Positions 1 through 6,474 of a stretch of 9,388 nucleotides of DNA are shown piece by piece. The first letter of the stretch is position 1. Each line of letters starts with the position of its first letter. A program made the position numbers and the translations under genes. The notes under the pieces are model-generated. The model was not told the origin of the DNA. It saw only the letters and a program-made list of their open reading frames with translations, and made no database searches. The stretch spans positions 1 through 9,388 of the forward strand of contig CAVQQX010000181.1 in the NCBI GenBank assembly GCA_963714645.1, in the 5' to 3' direction. Source of the DNA: RPQJ01 sp963714645 (GTDB lineage: Bacteria > Pseudomonadota > Gammaproteobacteria > Steroidobacterales > Steroidobacteraceae).

Positions 1-923
1 TGCTGCACGGATTCATCCTGCGCTTCCGTCCGCGGCGCAGCGCCCACGCCTACCGCAAGATCTGGACGCCCGCGGGTTCCCCGCTGCTGCTCGAGTCGCG
101 CGCGCTCGCGACGCGCCTCGCTGCACGGCTGCACGACAGCCATGGCGACGGCGTGATCGTCGAGCTGGGGATGACCTACGGCTCGCCGGCGGTCCGCAAT
201 GTGCTCGAACGGCTTCGCAGCGCGAACGTGCGACGGCTGCTGGTGCTGCCGCTCTACCCGCAGTATTCCTCGACGACGACCGGCAGCATCTTCGAACTCG
301 TTACGCGCGAGCTCGGCCGCTGGCGCTGGATACCGGAGCTGCGGTTCGTCAACGAGTACTGGCAGGAAGAGCGCTACCTGGGCGCCGTGGCCGAGAGCGT
401 CGCGGCGCACTGGCGCAGTCACGGCCGCAAGCACCTGTTGTTCTCGTTCCACTCGATCCCGCGGCGCTACCTGCTCGCGGGGGACCCGTATCACTGCTTC
501 TGCCACGCGACGGCGCGCGCGGTCGCGGCACGCCTCGGGCTCGCCGACGCCGACTGGTCGCTCGGCTTCCAGTCGCGCTTCGGCCGCGAGGAATGGCTCG
601 AGCCCTACGTGGACGTGCTGCTGCGGCAATACGCGCGTTCGGGCCCGAAGCAGGTGTCGGTGGTCTGCCCCGGCTTCGCGACGGACTGCCTCGAGACGCT
701 CGAGGAGATCGGCATGCAGAACCGGGAGATGTTCCTCGCGCAGGGCGGCGAGGCATTCGATTACGTCCCCTGCCTCAATGCGGGCGATGGCAACGTCGAC
801 CTTCTCGCCAGCGTGGTCTGGCGCCACGGTCGCGGGTGGCCCGAGATCGACGCACCGGGGTCGGGCGACGCAGGACTGCGGCAGGCGCGCGAGCGAGCGA
901 GCGCGCTGGGCGCCCCGCGCTAG
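1..923 (+). CDS. hemH: Ferrochelatase, 5'-truncated by the window edge
   Basis: Inserts Fe2+ into protoporphyrin IX to make protoheme, the last step of heme synthesis; the enzyme is cytoplasmic or membrane-associated. The frame is open from base 3, giving 306 visible residues before TAG at 921-923. The family is usually about 330-370 residues, so only the N-terminus is missing. Visible hallmarks are KIWTPAGSPLL near the left edge, LPLYPQYSSTTTGS around 249-290, the FSFHS motif with the catalytic histidine codon at 450-452, and DCLETLEEI with the conserved acidic residue codon at 693-695. The C-terminal CLNAGDGNVDLL block is also typical. A start at 153 would delete conserved N-terminal sequence, so it is rejected. 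The VOC gene follows after 24 bases and may be cotranscribed. The downstream cytochrome b561 is a heme user, a plausible but unproven link. Confidence 0.96.
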   Translation, partial: LHGFILRFRPRRSAHAYRKIWTPAGSPLLLESRALATRLAARLHDSHGDGVIVELGMTYGSPAVRNVLERLRSANVRRLLVLPLYPQYSSTTTGSIFELVTRELGRWRWIPELRFVNEYWQEERYLGAVAESVAAHWRSHGRKHLLFSFHSIPRRYLLAGDPYHCFCHATARAVAARLGLADADWSLGFQSRFGREEWLEPYVDVLLRQYARSGPKQVSVVCPGFATDCLETLEEIGMQNREMFLAQGGEAFDYVPCLNAGDGNVDLLASVVWRHGRGWPEIDAPGSGDAGLRQARERASALGAPR

Positions 924-947
924 GGCGTCCCGTTGCCGCACACACGC

Positions 948-1664
948 ATGCCTGGCCGCTTCCTCGAGATCAGCCTCGCCACACAGGACGTCGCGTCGAC
1001 GCTGGCGTACTACGAGGCACTCGGATTCGTGCAGGCGAGCGTGGGCGAGGCGTGGCCGCACCCCTACGCCGTGGTGACGGACGGTCGGCTCAGCCTCGGG
1101 CTGCACGGCATCGAGCCGCAGCCGCCACGACTCACCTTCGTCACGCCCGGGTTGCGCGAGCGGCTCGAATCGTTCACGGCCGCCGGCATCGAGATCCTGC
1201 ACTCGCGGCTCGACGATCTCTCGCTCAACGAGGCCACGCTGTCGGACCCGGACGGGACGCTGCTGCGGCTGGTCGAGGCGCGGACGTTCTCCCCGCCCGC
1301 GCTCGATCCGCGGCACGAGAGCCGGCTCGGCTATTTCGATGCGCTCGCGATCGGTTCGACCGACCCGGTCGCGCGCGGCCGTTTCTGGGAGCAGGTCGGA
1401 TTCGTCGCGTTCGACGACGAGCAGGCCCCGGCGACGCGCGTGGTGGTCGCGAGTCGTGACCTGAACATTGCGTTGCACGCCTTCGAGCTGCCGTCGCCCG
1501 TGCTCGTGTTCACTGCCCCGGACGCGCCCGCGCGAGTGGCCGAGCTGCGTGAGCGGGGCTATGGGTTCGCACGCCGGCTGCCTGCCGCGTTCGCGTCCAC
1601 GGGAGCCGGGCTGCTGCTCGCCCCCGACGGCGTGCAGGTGCTGCTGGCACAGTCCGACGCGTAG
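948..1664 (+). CDS. VOC/glyoxalase-fold protein with two tandem domains
   Basis: A 238-residue protein of the vicinal oxygen chelate superfamily (glyoxalase I, bleomycin-resistance and extradiol dioxygenase fold); the substrate cannot be told. Domain 1 spans residues about 4-112, starting FLEISLATQD and ending with the hallmark DPDGTLLRLVE near 100-110. Domain 2 spans about 127-236, with FWEQVGF near 146-152 and APDGVQVLLAQ at the end. Metal ligands normally sit on the first, fourth and last strands. Domain 1 keeps a histidine in GLHG (H53) and E110, but has no histidine on its first strand. Domain 2 lacks clear ligands apart from H177. A metal-independent binding role is therefore possible. 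The ATG at 948 is chosen because the fold begins immediately after it. A TTG at 933 would add five residues; neither has a good Shine-Dalgarno. Confidence 0.85.
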   Translation: MPGRFLEISLATQDVASTLAYYEALGFVQASVGEAWPHPYAVVTDGRLSLGLHGIEPQPPRLTFVTPGLRERLESFTAAGIEILHSRLDDLSLNEATLSDPDGTLLRLVEARTFSPPALDPRHESRLGYFDALAIGSTDPVARGRFWEQVGFVAFDDEQAPATRVVVASRDLNIALHAFELPSPVLVFTAPDAPARVAELRERGYGFARRLPAAFASTGAGLLLAPDGVQVLLAQSDA

Positions 1665-1667
1665 AAT
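1659..1667 (+). promoter_or_regulatory. Candidate -10 element for the cytochrome b561 gene
   Basis: GCGTAGAAT contains TAGAAT (1662-1667), one mismatch from the sigma70 -10 consensus TATAAT, in otherwise very GC-rich DNA. It overlaps the stop codon of the VOC gene. The same nine bases recur at 2311-2319 before ydcS. No good -35 hexamer is visible 16-18 bases upstream, so the call rests on the -10 match, the recurrence and the position 48 bases before the start codon. Confidence 0.35.
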
Positions 1668-1687
1668 ATCGCACCGAATATCGCACC
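1664..1687. repeat. Perfect tandem duplication of a 12-base unit
   Basis: The 12-mer GAATATCGCACC occurs twice head to tail, at 1664-1675 and 1676-1687, without a mismatch. It begins on the last base of the VOC stop codon and lies in the gap before the cytochrome b561 gene. It overlaps the 3' half of the candidate -10 element at 1662-1667, so its copy number would set the distance from that element to the start codon. Confidence 0.85.
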
Positions 1688-1714
1688 CGCTCCCGAGCCC
1701 GAGGAACCGCCCCG

Positions 1715-2278
1715 ATGCCGCTGCGCAACAACGACCAGACCTATGGCGCCGCCGCCCGCTTCTTTCACTGGGCGATCGTGCTGCTGATCCTGCCGCAGTG
1801 GTTCCTGGCCGAGGCGGCAGAGGAAGCCGGCCCGGGAACGGCCGAGCGTGCGGAGCTGCTCGGATGGCACATTTCGTTCGGGCTGCTGGTGCTCGTGCTC
1901 GCGGTTTTGAGGCTGGGCTGGCGCGTGCTCAACCGGCCGGTCCCGGTCCCGCTCGGGCCGCGCTGGCAGAGTCGTGCTGCGTCGATCGGCCACGGCCTGC
2001 TGTACGCGCTGATTCTGGCGCAACCCGTCAGCGGCTGGCTGATGACGTCGACCGCCGGCCGGCCGGTCGGCATCTTCGGCTGGATCACCTTTCCCGCCCT
2101 GGCGGGCGAGAACCACGACCTGCACGAGGCCCTCGAGGTGGTACACGAGTGGATGTTCAAGGTGCTGCTGGTGGTGGCCGTCGGTCACGTGCTCGCGGGC
2201 CTCTACCACCACTGGTTCCTCAAGGACGCGACACTGCGGCGGATGCTGCCGTTCGTGCGTCCTCGAGTCGGGCCTTAG
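1715..2278 (+). CDS. cybB: Cytochrome b561, CybB-type membrane diheme protein
   Basis: A 187-residue integral inner-membrane cytochrome with four predicted transmembrane helices (residues about 17-33, 48-68, 90-110 and 145-166). The family carries two b-type hemes. E. coli CybB is described as a superoxide oxidase that passes electrons to ubiquinone, a role inferred here by similarity only. Candidate heme ligands are H18 (FFHW), H52 (WHIS), H144 (VVHEW) and H158 (GHVLAG). Their spacing matches the four ligand histidines I recall for CybB, so both heme sites look intact. H93 and H137 are further conserved-looking histidines. The start is supported by GAGGA at 1701-1705, nine bases before ATG. 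A candidate promoter overlaps the end of the preceding gene, so it may be expressed separately from hemH. Confidence 0.92.
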   Translation: MPLRNNDQTYGAAARFFHWAIVLLILPQWFLAEAAEEAGPGTAERAELLGWHISFGLLVLVLAVLRLGWRVLNRPVPVPLGPRWQSRAASIGHGLLYALILAQPVSGWLMTSTAGRPVGIFGWITFPALAGENHDLHEALEVVHEWMFKVLLVVAVGHVLAGLYHHWFLKDATLRRMLPFVRPRVGP

Positions 2279-2310
2279 GCGCCGTCAGGCGACCGGCGCA
2301 CGGGGTTCGG

Positions 2311-2319
2311 GCGTAGAAT
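2311..2319 (+). promoter_or_regulatory. Candidate -10 element of the ydcSTUV-patD operon
   Basis: GCGTAGAAT, with TAGAAT at 2314-2319, lies in the 98-base gap between the cytochrome b561 gene and ydcS, 57 bases before the start codon. It is identical to the nonamer at 1659-1667. No strong -35 hexamer is seen; GCGACC at 2289-2294 is the nearest weak candidate, with an overlong spacer. No sigma54 GG-N10-GC element was found in this gap, although E. coli ydc genes are linked to nitrogen control. Confidence 0.4.
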
Positions 2320-2376
2320 CCGGGCGCCGCTGCGGGAAGATCTGCGTTCAAACCACACGAACAAGGGGTTCGCCAC

Positions 2377-3587
2377 ATGCTCCCGTGTCCCACGAAGGTC
2401 GATGCGCGCCGGTTGATCGTGCTGGCCGCGGCACTGCTCGCGCTGGGCGGTTGCCAGAAGAAGGATGACACCGCCGCCGCGGGCGACGGCACCGCCGCCG
2501 ACAAGTCGGCACCGGCGGCCGACGCGCTCGAGGGCCAGGTCGACCTCGTTGCCTGGCCCGGGTACATCGAGCGCGGCGAAACCGACAAGGGCTACGACTG
2601 GGTCACGGTCTTCGAGCAGGACACCGGCTGCAAGGTCAACGTCAAGACGGCGGGCACGTCCGACGAGATGGTCTCGCTCATGACGCAGGGCGGGTACGAC
2701 CTCGTGACGGCCTCGGGCGACGCCTCGCTCAGGCTGATCCGCGGCAACACGGTGCAGCCGATCGACGTGGAGCGCGTGCCGAGCTACGTCAACGTCGACG
2801 AACGCCTGAAGCAGGCGCCGTGGCACTTCGTCGACGGCAAGCACTACGGCACGCCATACCAGTGGGGCCCGAACGTGCTGATGTACAACACCAAGGCGTT
2901 CACGAGCACCGCCCACGTCCTGGTCGGTCGTGTTCGAGGAGCAGAAGCTCGCCGACGGCAAGAGCAACAAGGGCCGCGTCCAGGCCTACGACGGCGCCGA
3001 TCTACCTCGCGGACGCCGCGCTGTACCTGATGGCGAAGCAGCCCGACCTCGGCATCAAGGACCCGTACGAGCTGAACGAGCAGCAGTACTCTGCCGTGCT
3101 CGACCTGCTGCGCAAGCAGCATCCGCTCGTGCACCGCTACTGGCACGACGCCAACGTGGCCGTGCAGGACTTCACCAACGAGGGCGTCGTCGTCTCGGGC
3201 TCGTGGCCGTTCCAGGTCAATACGCTCGTGGCGAACAAGCAGCCGATCGCGAGCGTCGTTCCCACGGAGGGCGCGACGGGCTGGGCCGACACCACGATGC
3301 TCGCCACCCATGCGAAGCACCCGAACTGCGCGTACAAGTGGCTGGAATGGTCGCTGAACGCCAAGGTGCAGGGCGACGTCGCCGCCTGGTTCGGGTCGGT
3401 CCCGGCCGTGCCGGCCGCATGCAAGGGCAATGCGCTGCTCGGCGATACCGGCTGTGCCACCAACGGTTTCGACAACTTCGACAAGATCCATTTCTGGCGA
3501 ACGCCGGAAGCCGCCTGCAGCACGGGCACCTGCGTCCCGTACAGCCGCTGGGCGACCGACTACGTCGCGGTGATGGGCGGCCGCTGA
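2377..3587 (+). pseudogene. ydcS: Polyamine-type ABC solute-binding lipoprotein, broken by two +1 frameshifts
   Basis: Periplasmic binding component of the importer encoded downstream; YdcS/PotF family, proposed to bind putrescine or a similar amine. Start ATG has AAGGGG at 2363-2368. Residues 1-26 form a lipoprotein signal ending LGGC (C26), then a low-complexity linker to about residue 50. The mature domain shows AWPGYIERG, TSDEMVSLMTQGGYDL, ASGDASLRLI and TPYQWGPN, all close to E. coli YdcS. The reading frame changes twice. Frame 1 holds to about 2910 (MYNTKAF), frame 2 carries PTSWSVVFEEQ to YDG (2912-2998), and frame 3 resumes with IYLADAALY from 3000 to TGA at 3585-3587. Each switch needs one surplus base. 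Removing both gives 402 residues, against about 381 in E. coli, ending YVAVMGGR. Unrepaired, translation stops at 3028-3030 after 217 residues, losing the C-terminal lobe and the GWAD ligand motif. Confidence 0.9.
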
Positions 3588-3607
3588 GCCCGGCAGTCCC
3601 GGTTCGA

Positions 3608-3641
3608 GCGCACGGTCGCGCCGGCGGGCGTGACCGTGCGC
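3608..3641 (+). promoter_or_regulatory. Intercistronic RNA hairpin between ydcS and ydcT
   Basis: GCGCACGGTC (3608-3617) and GACCGTGCGC (3632-3641) are a perfect 10-bp inverted repeat. Pairing continues inward through one G-U and four G-C pairs (3618-3622 with 3627-3631), giving a 15-bp stem capped by a GGCG tetraloop. No T-run follows, so it is not a standard rho-independent terminator. In other ABC operons, hairpins after the binding-protein gene stabilise its mRNA and raise its dose over the membrane components; the same role is inferred here. The stem fills much of the 68-base gap. Confidence 0.7.
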
Positions 3642-3655
3642 GGACCTGCCGAAGC

Positions 3656-4678
3656 ATGATCCCGGCCATCGAACTGCGCGAGGCGAGTCGCACCTTCGGC
3701 GCGACCGTGGCGCTCGATCGCGTCTCGCTCGCGATCGCCCCGGGGGAGTTCTTCGCGTTGCTCGGGCCGTCGGGCTCGGGCAAGACGACGTGCCTGCGCC
3801 TGCTCGCCGGGTTCGACCAACCGGACTCCGGTCGAATCCTGCTCGACGGCGAGGACGTCACCGACGCGCCGCCCTACGCGCGCAACGTCAACACCGTCTT
3901 CCAGGACTACGCGCTGTTCCCGCACATGTCCGTCGCGGAGAATGTTGCCTACGGGCTCCGTGTTCGCGGCGTCGCCGCCGCGCAACGGCTGGCGCGCGCG
4001 CGCGCCATGCTCGAGCTCGTGCGGCTGAACGACTTCGGCGACCGCCGGCCCGGACAGCTCTCGGGCGGACAGAAGCAGCGCATCGCGCTTGCGCGCGCAT
4101 TGATCAACCAGCCGAAGGTGCTGCTGCTCGACGAGCCCCTGGGCGCGCTCGACCTCAAGCTGCGCGAAGACATGCAGGGGGAGTTGAAGGGCCTGCAGCA
4201 GCGGCTCGGCATCACCTTCGTCTTCGTCACGCACGACCAGGGCGAGGCGCTGAGCATGGCCGACCGAGTCGCCGTGTTCAGCGAAGGTCGCATCGAACAG
4301 CTCGACACGCCGCGCGCGCTCTACAACCACCCGCGGACCGCGTTCGTCGCCGACTTCGTCGGCAGCGCCAACGTCGTCGCCGGTCCCGCCGCCGAGCGCC
4401 TGGCGGGGCGGGCGCAAGCCTTCGCGATCCGGCCCGAGTGGATCGAGCTGCTGCCGTCCGGGGCAGCGGTGCCCGAGGGTCGCGTGCGCGCCGACGGCAC
4501 CGTGCTCGACGTGCTCTACCACGGCGCGAGCAGTCGCTGCCGGGTCCGGCTCGAGGACGGCACGGTGCTCGCCGTCGCGCAACCGGAAGCGCAATCTGCT
4601 GCCGCGGTCGCAGTGACGACCGGCAGCGCCGTGCGGCTGGCGTGGCGACCGGAGCACGCCGTGGCGTTGCAGGCCTGA
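3656..4678 (+). CDS. ydcT: ABC transporter ATP-binding protein, spermidine/putrescine type
   Basis: A 340-residue ATPase that drives amine import as a dimer on the cytoplasmic face of the YdcU/YdcV permease pair. All nucleotide-binding motifs are intact: Walker A GPSGSGKT (residues 37-44), Q-loop in VFQDYALFPH (Q83), signature LSGGQ (135-139), Walker B VLLLDE (155-160), D-loop GALD and H-loop histidine H193. FVGSANVV (around 234-241) begins the C-terminal TOBE-like regulatory region found in PotA and YdcT relatives. The length matches E. coli YdcT (about 337). The chosen ATG comes just before IELREASRTFG, where family members begin. The frame is open far upstream into ydcS, but that stretch is the frameshifted ydcS sequence and not part of this protein. 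The stop is four bases before ydcU. Confidence 0.95.
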   Translation: MIPAIELREASRTFGATVALDRVSLAIAPGEFFALLGPSGSGKTTCLRLLAGFDQPDSGRILLDGEDVTDAPPYARNVNTVFQDYALFPHMSVAENVAYGLRVRGVAAAQRLARARAMLELVRLNDFGDRRPGQLSGGQKQRIALARALINQPKVLLLDEPLGALDLKLREDMQGELKGLQQRLGITFVFVTHDQGEALSMADRVAVFSEGRIEQLDTPRALYNHPRTAFVADFVGSANVVAGPAAERLAGRAQAFAIRPEWIELLPSGAAVPEGRVRADGTVLDVLYHGASSRCRVRLEDGTVLAVAQPEAQSAAAVAVTTGSAVRLAWRPEHAVALQA

Positions 4679-4682
4679 GCAC

Positions 4683-5594
4683 GTGGCGGCACGCAAAGCC
4701 GTGCTGTCGCTCGAAGGACGCCGCGCGTTCTATTTCGCGCTGCTGCTCGCACCGCCGCTGCTCTGGCTGGGAATCGTCTACCTCGGCTCGCTGTTCATGC
4801 TGCTGCTGCAGAGCTTTTACGCGATCGACGAATTCACGGCGCGCGTGGTGCCCGAGTTCACGCTCGCGACGTACCGCGTGCTGCTCACGCAGCCGGCGCA
4901 CGTCGACATCATCCTGCGCACGCTGGCGATGGCGGTCGCCGTCACCGTCGCGTCCGCCGTCATCGCGTTCCCGGTCGCGCTCTACATGGCACGCTATGCG
5001 GGACCGCGGCTCAAGGCACTGTTCTACGTCGGCGTCATGCTGCCGATGTGGACCAGCTACCTGGTCAAGGTCTACGCGTGGCGCCTGATCCTCGCCAAGC
5101 AGGGAATCGCGAGCTGGGGATTCGAGCACCTCGGGCTAACGGGCGCTCTCGACCACGCGCTCGCCGTGCCGGTCGTCGGCGGCCCATCGCTCGCCTCGTC
5201 GTACCTCGGCATGTTCGTCGTCTTCGTGTACATGTGGCTGCCGTTCATGATCCTGCCGCTCGCGGCGGCGCTCGAGCGCGTACCGGCGTCGCTGCTGCAG
5301 GCATCAGCGGACCTGGGCGCCACGCCGGGCCAGACCTTCCGCAACGTCGTCCTGCCCCTCGCCCTGCCCGGGCTCGCGGCCGGCTCGATCTTCACGTTCT
5401 CGCTCACTCTCGGCGACTACATCATCCCGAGCGTGGTCGGTGCGCCCGGCTATTTCATCGGCATGATGGTGTACCAGCAGCAGGGAACGGCGGGCAACCT
5501 GCCGCTCGCTGCTGCGTTCTCCGTCGTGCCGATCGTGCTGATCGGGTGCTATCTCGCGCTGGCGAAGCGCCTCGGGGCGTTCGATGCGCTCTGA
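4683..5594 (+). CDS. ydcU: ABC transporter permease, polyamine type (first subunit)
   Basis: A 303-residue inner-membrane permease that pairs with YdcV to form the import channel. Around six hydrophobic helices are visible, at residues about 15-45, 76-101, 112-137, 173-197, 229-251 and 276-294. The cytoplasmic coupling loop that docks on the ATPase is the EAA-like segment ASADLGATPGQTFRNVVLPL (207-226). The sequence follows E. coli YdcU/PotB in order, including MLPMWTSYLVKVYAW and the GDYIIPSVVG block. Translation starts at GTG, four bases after the ydcT stop, suggesting translational coupling; the Shine-Dalgarno is weak. Its 3' end overlaps ydcV by 11 bases. Confidence 0.93.
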   Translation: MAARKAVLSLEGRRAFYFALLLAPPLLWLGIVYLGSLFMLLLQSFYAIDEFTARVVPEFTLATYRVLLTQPAHVDIILRTLAMAVAVTVASAVIAFPVALYMARYAGPRLKALFYVGVMLPMWTSYLVKVYAWRLILAKQGIASWGFEHLGLTGALDHALAVPVVGGPSLASSYLGMFVVFVYMWLPFMILPLAAALERVPASLLQASADLGATPGQTFRNVVLPLALPGLAAGSIFTFSLTLGDYIIPSVVGAPGYFIGMMVYQQQGTAGNLPLAAAFSVVPIVLIGCYLALAKRLGAFDAL

Positions 5595-6417
5595 CGTCGC
5601 TCGCATGCGCCGACCGCCGCGCTGGGAGCGCGCATCGCTGTTCACGCGGATCGCGGCGGCGCTCGGCCTGGTGTTCCTGCACGCTCCCGTGTGGGTCATC
5701 GCCCTCTACGCGTTCACGACCGAGGACCGCACTTACCGGTTCCCGCCCCCCGGGCTGACGTTGCACTGGTTCGAGGTCGCATTTGCACGCAGCGACATCT
5801 GGGCCGCGATGCGCCTCTCGCTGCTGGTCGCGACGGCGGCGACGCTGCTCGCGCTGGTGCTAGGCACGCTCGCGGCCTTTGCGCTGGCGCGGCGCACCTT
5901 CCGCGGCAAGGAATCGATCACGCTGCTGTTCGTGCTGCCGATCGCGCTGCCGGGCATCCTGACGGGGCTCGCACTGCTCGCGGCCATCCGCACGGTGGGT
6001 CTCGGCCCCGGGTTCTGGACGATCGTCGCGGGGCACGCGACGTTCTGCCTCGTGATCGTCTACAACAACGTCGTCGCACGGCTGCGACGGATTCCGTCGA
6101 GCTGGGTCGAGGCGTCGGGCGACCTGGGAGCCCGCGGACACCAGACCTTCCGGTTCGTCCTGCTGCCGCAGCTCGCGAGCGCGCTGCTCGCGGGCGGCAT
6201 GCTGGCGTTCGCGCTGTCCTTCGACGAGATCATCGTCACGCTGTTCACGGCAGGCCACCAGCAGACGTTGCCGATCTGGTTCTACAGCGAGCTGTTCCGG
6301 CCGCGCGCGCGACCCGTCACCAACGTGGTGGCTGTCGTCGTCGTCGCCGTGACGTTCGTTCCCATCCTGCTCGCGTACTACCTGACGCGGCCGCACGAGC
6401 GGGGAAGTGAATGGTGA
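5584..6417 (+). CDS. ydcV: ABC transporter permease, polyamine type (second subunit)
   Basis: A 277-residue inner-membrane partner of YdcU. Hydrophobic helices lie at residues about 21-45, 76-102, 111-136, 143-163, 198-220 and 245-266. The EAA coupling loop is EASGDLGARGHQTFRFVLLP (176-195), and LAFALSFDEIIVTLFTAGH (207-225) is a strong YdcV/PotC signature. ATG at 5584 lies inside the end of ydcU (11-base overlap), typical of coupled permease genes, and has GGGGCG a few bases upstream. A second in-frame ATG at 5605 would remove seven residues and remains possible. The stop TGA (6415-6417) lies within the repeat cluster that precedes patD. Confidence 0.93.
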   Translation: MRSDVARMRRPPRWERASLFTRIAAALGLVFLHAPVWVIALYAFTTEDRTYRFPPPGLTLHWFEVAFARSDIWAAMRLSLLVATAATLLALVLGTLAAFALARRTFRGKESITLLFVLPIALPGILTGLALLAAIRTVGLGPGFWTIVAGHATFCLVIVYNNVVARLRRIPSSWVEASGDLGARGHQTFRFVLLPQLASALLAGGMLAFALSFDEIIVTLFTAGHQQTLPIWFYSELFRPRARPVTNVVAVVVVAVTFVPILLAYYLTRPHERGSEW

Positions 6418-6448
6418 ATGGTTCACTGGTCACGGTTGGTCATTCACT
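6406..6448. repeat. Nested direct and inverted repeats before patD
   Basis: An outer inverted repeat AGTGAATG (6406-6413) pairs with CATTCACT (6441-6448). An inner one, GTGAA (6414-6418) with TTCAC (6422-6426), is separated by three bases. TGAATGG is tandemly duplicated (6408-6414 and 6415-6421), and TGGTCA recurs ten bases apart (6427-6432 and 6437-6442). The block spans the ydcV stop and most of the gap to patD, and is less GC-rich than its surroundings. It could be an operator or an mRNA structure; no known binding-site consensus was recognised. Confidence 0.6.
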
Positions 6449-6474
6449 CGTCCGTGCAATCACCGGAGCGCAAC

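Noticed and set aside
153..923. ferrochelatase as a complete 256-residue gene starting at 153
   Set aside because: Conserved ferrochelatase sequence, including KIWTPAGSPLL, is encoded in the same frame upstream from base 3, so the gene is cut by the window edge and does not start at 153.
1645..1660. Possible sigma54 site before cybB (TGGCAC)
   Set aside because: TGGCAC looks like a -24 box, but the downstream GC is 11 rather than 10 bases from GG and the -12 region lacks TTGC.
2905..3000. Programmed ribosomal frameshifting in ydcS
   Set aside because: Neither site has a slippery heptamer or a stimulatory structure that I can see. Two successive same-direction shifts in a binding-protein gene have no precedent I know; mutation or sequence error is simpler.
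6418..6474. Extended patD start at ATG 6418
   Set aside because: It would add 19 unconserved residues. ATG 6475 has GGAG at a six-base spacing and matches the N-terminus and length of E. coli PatD.
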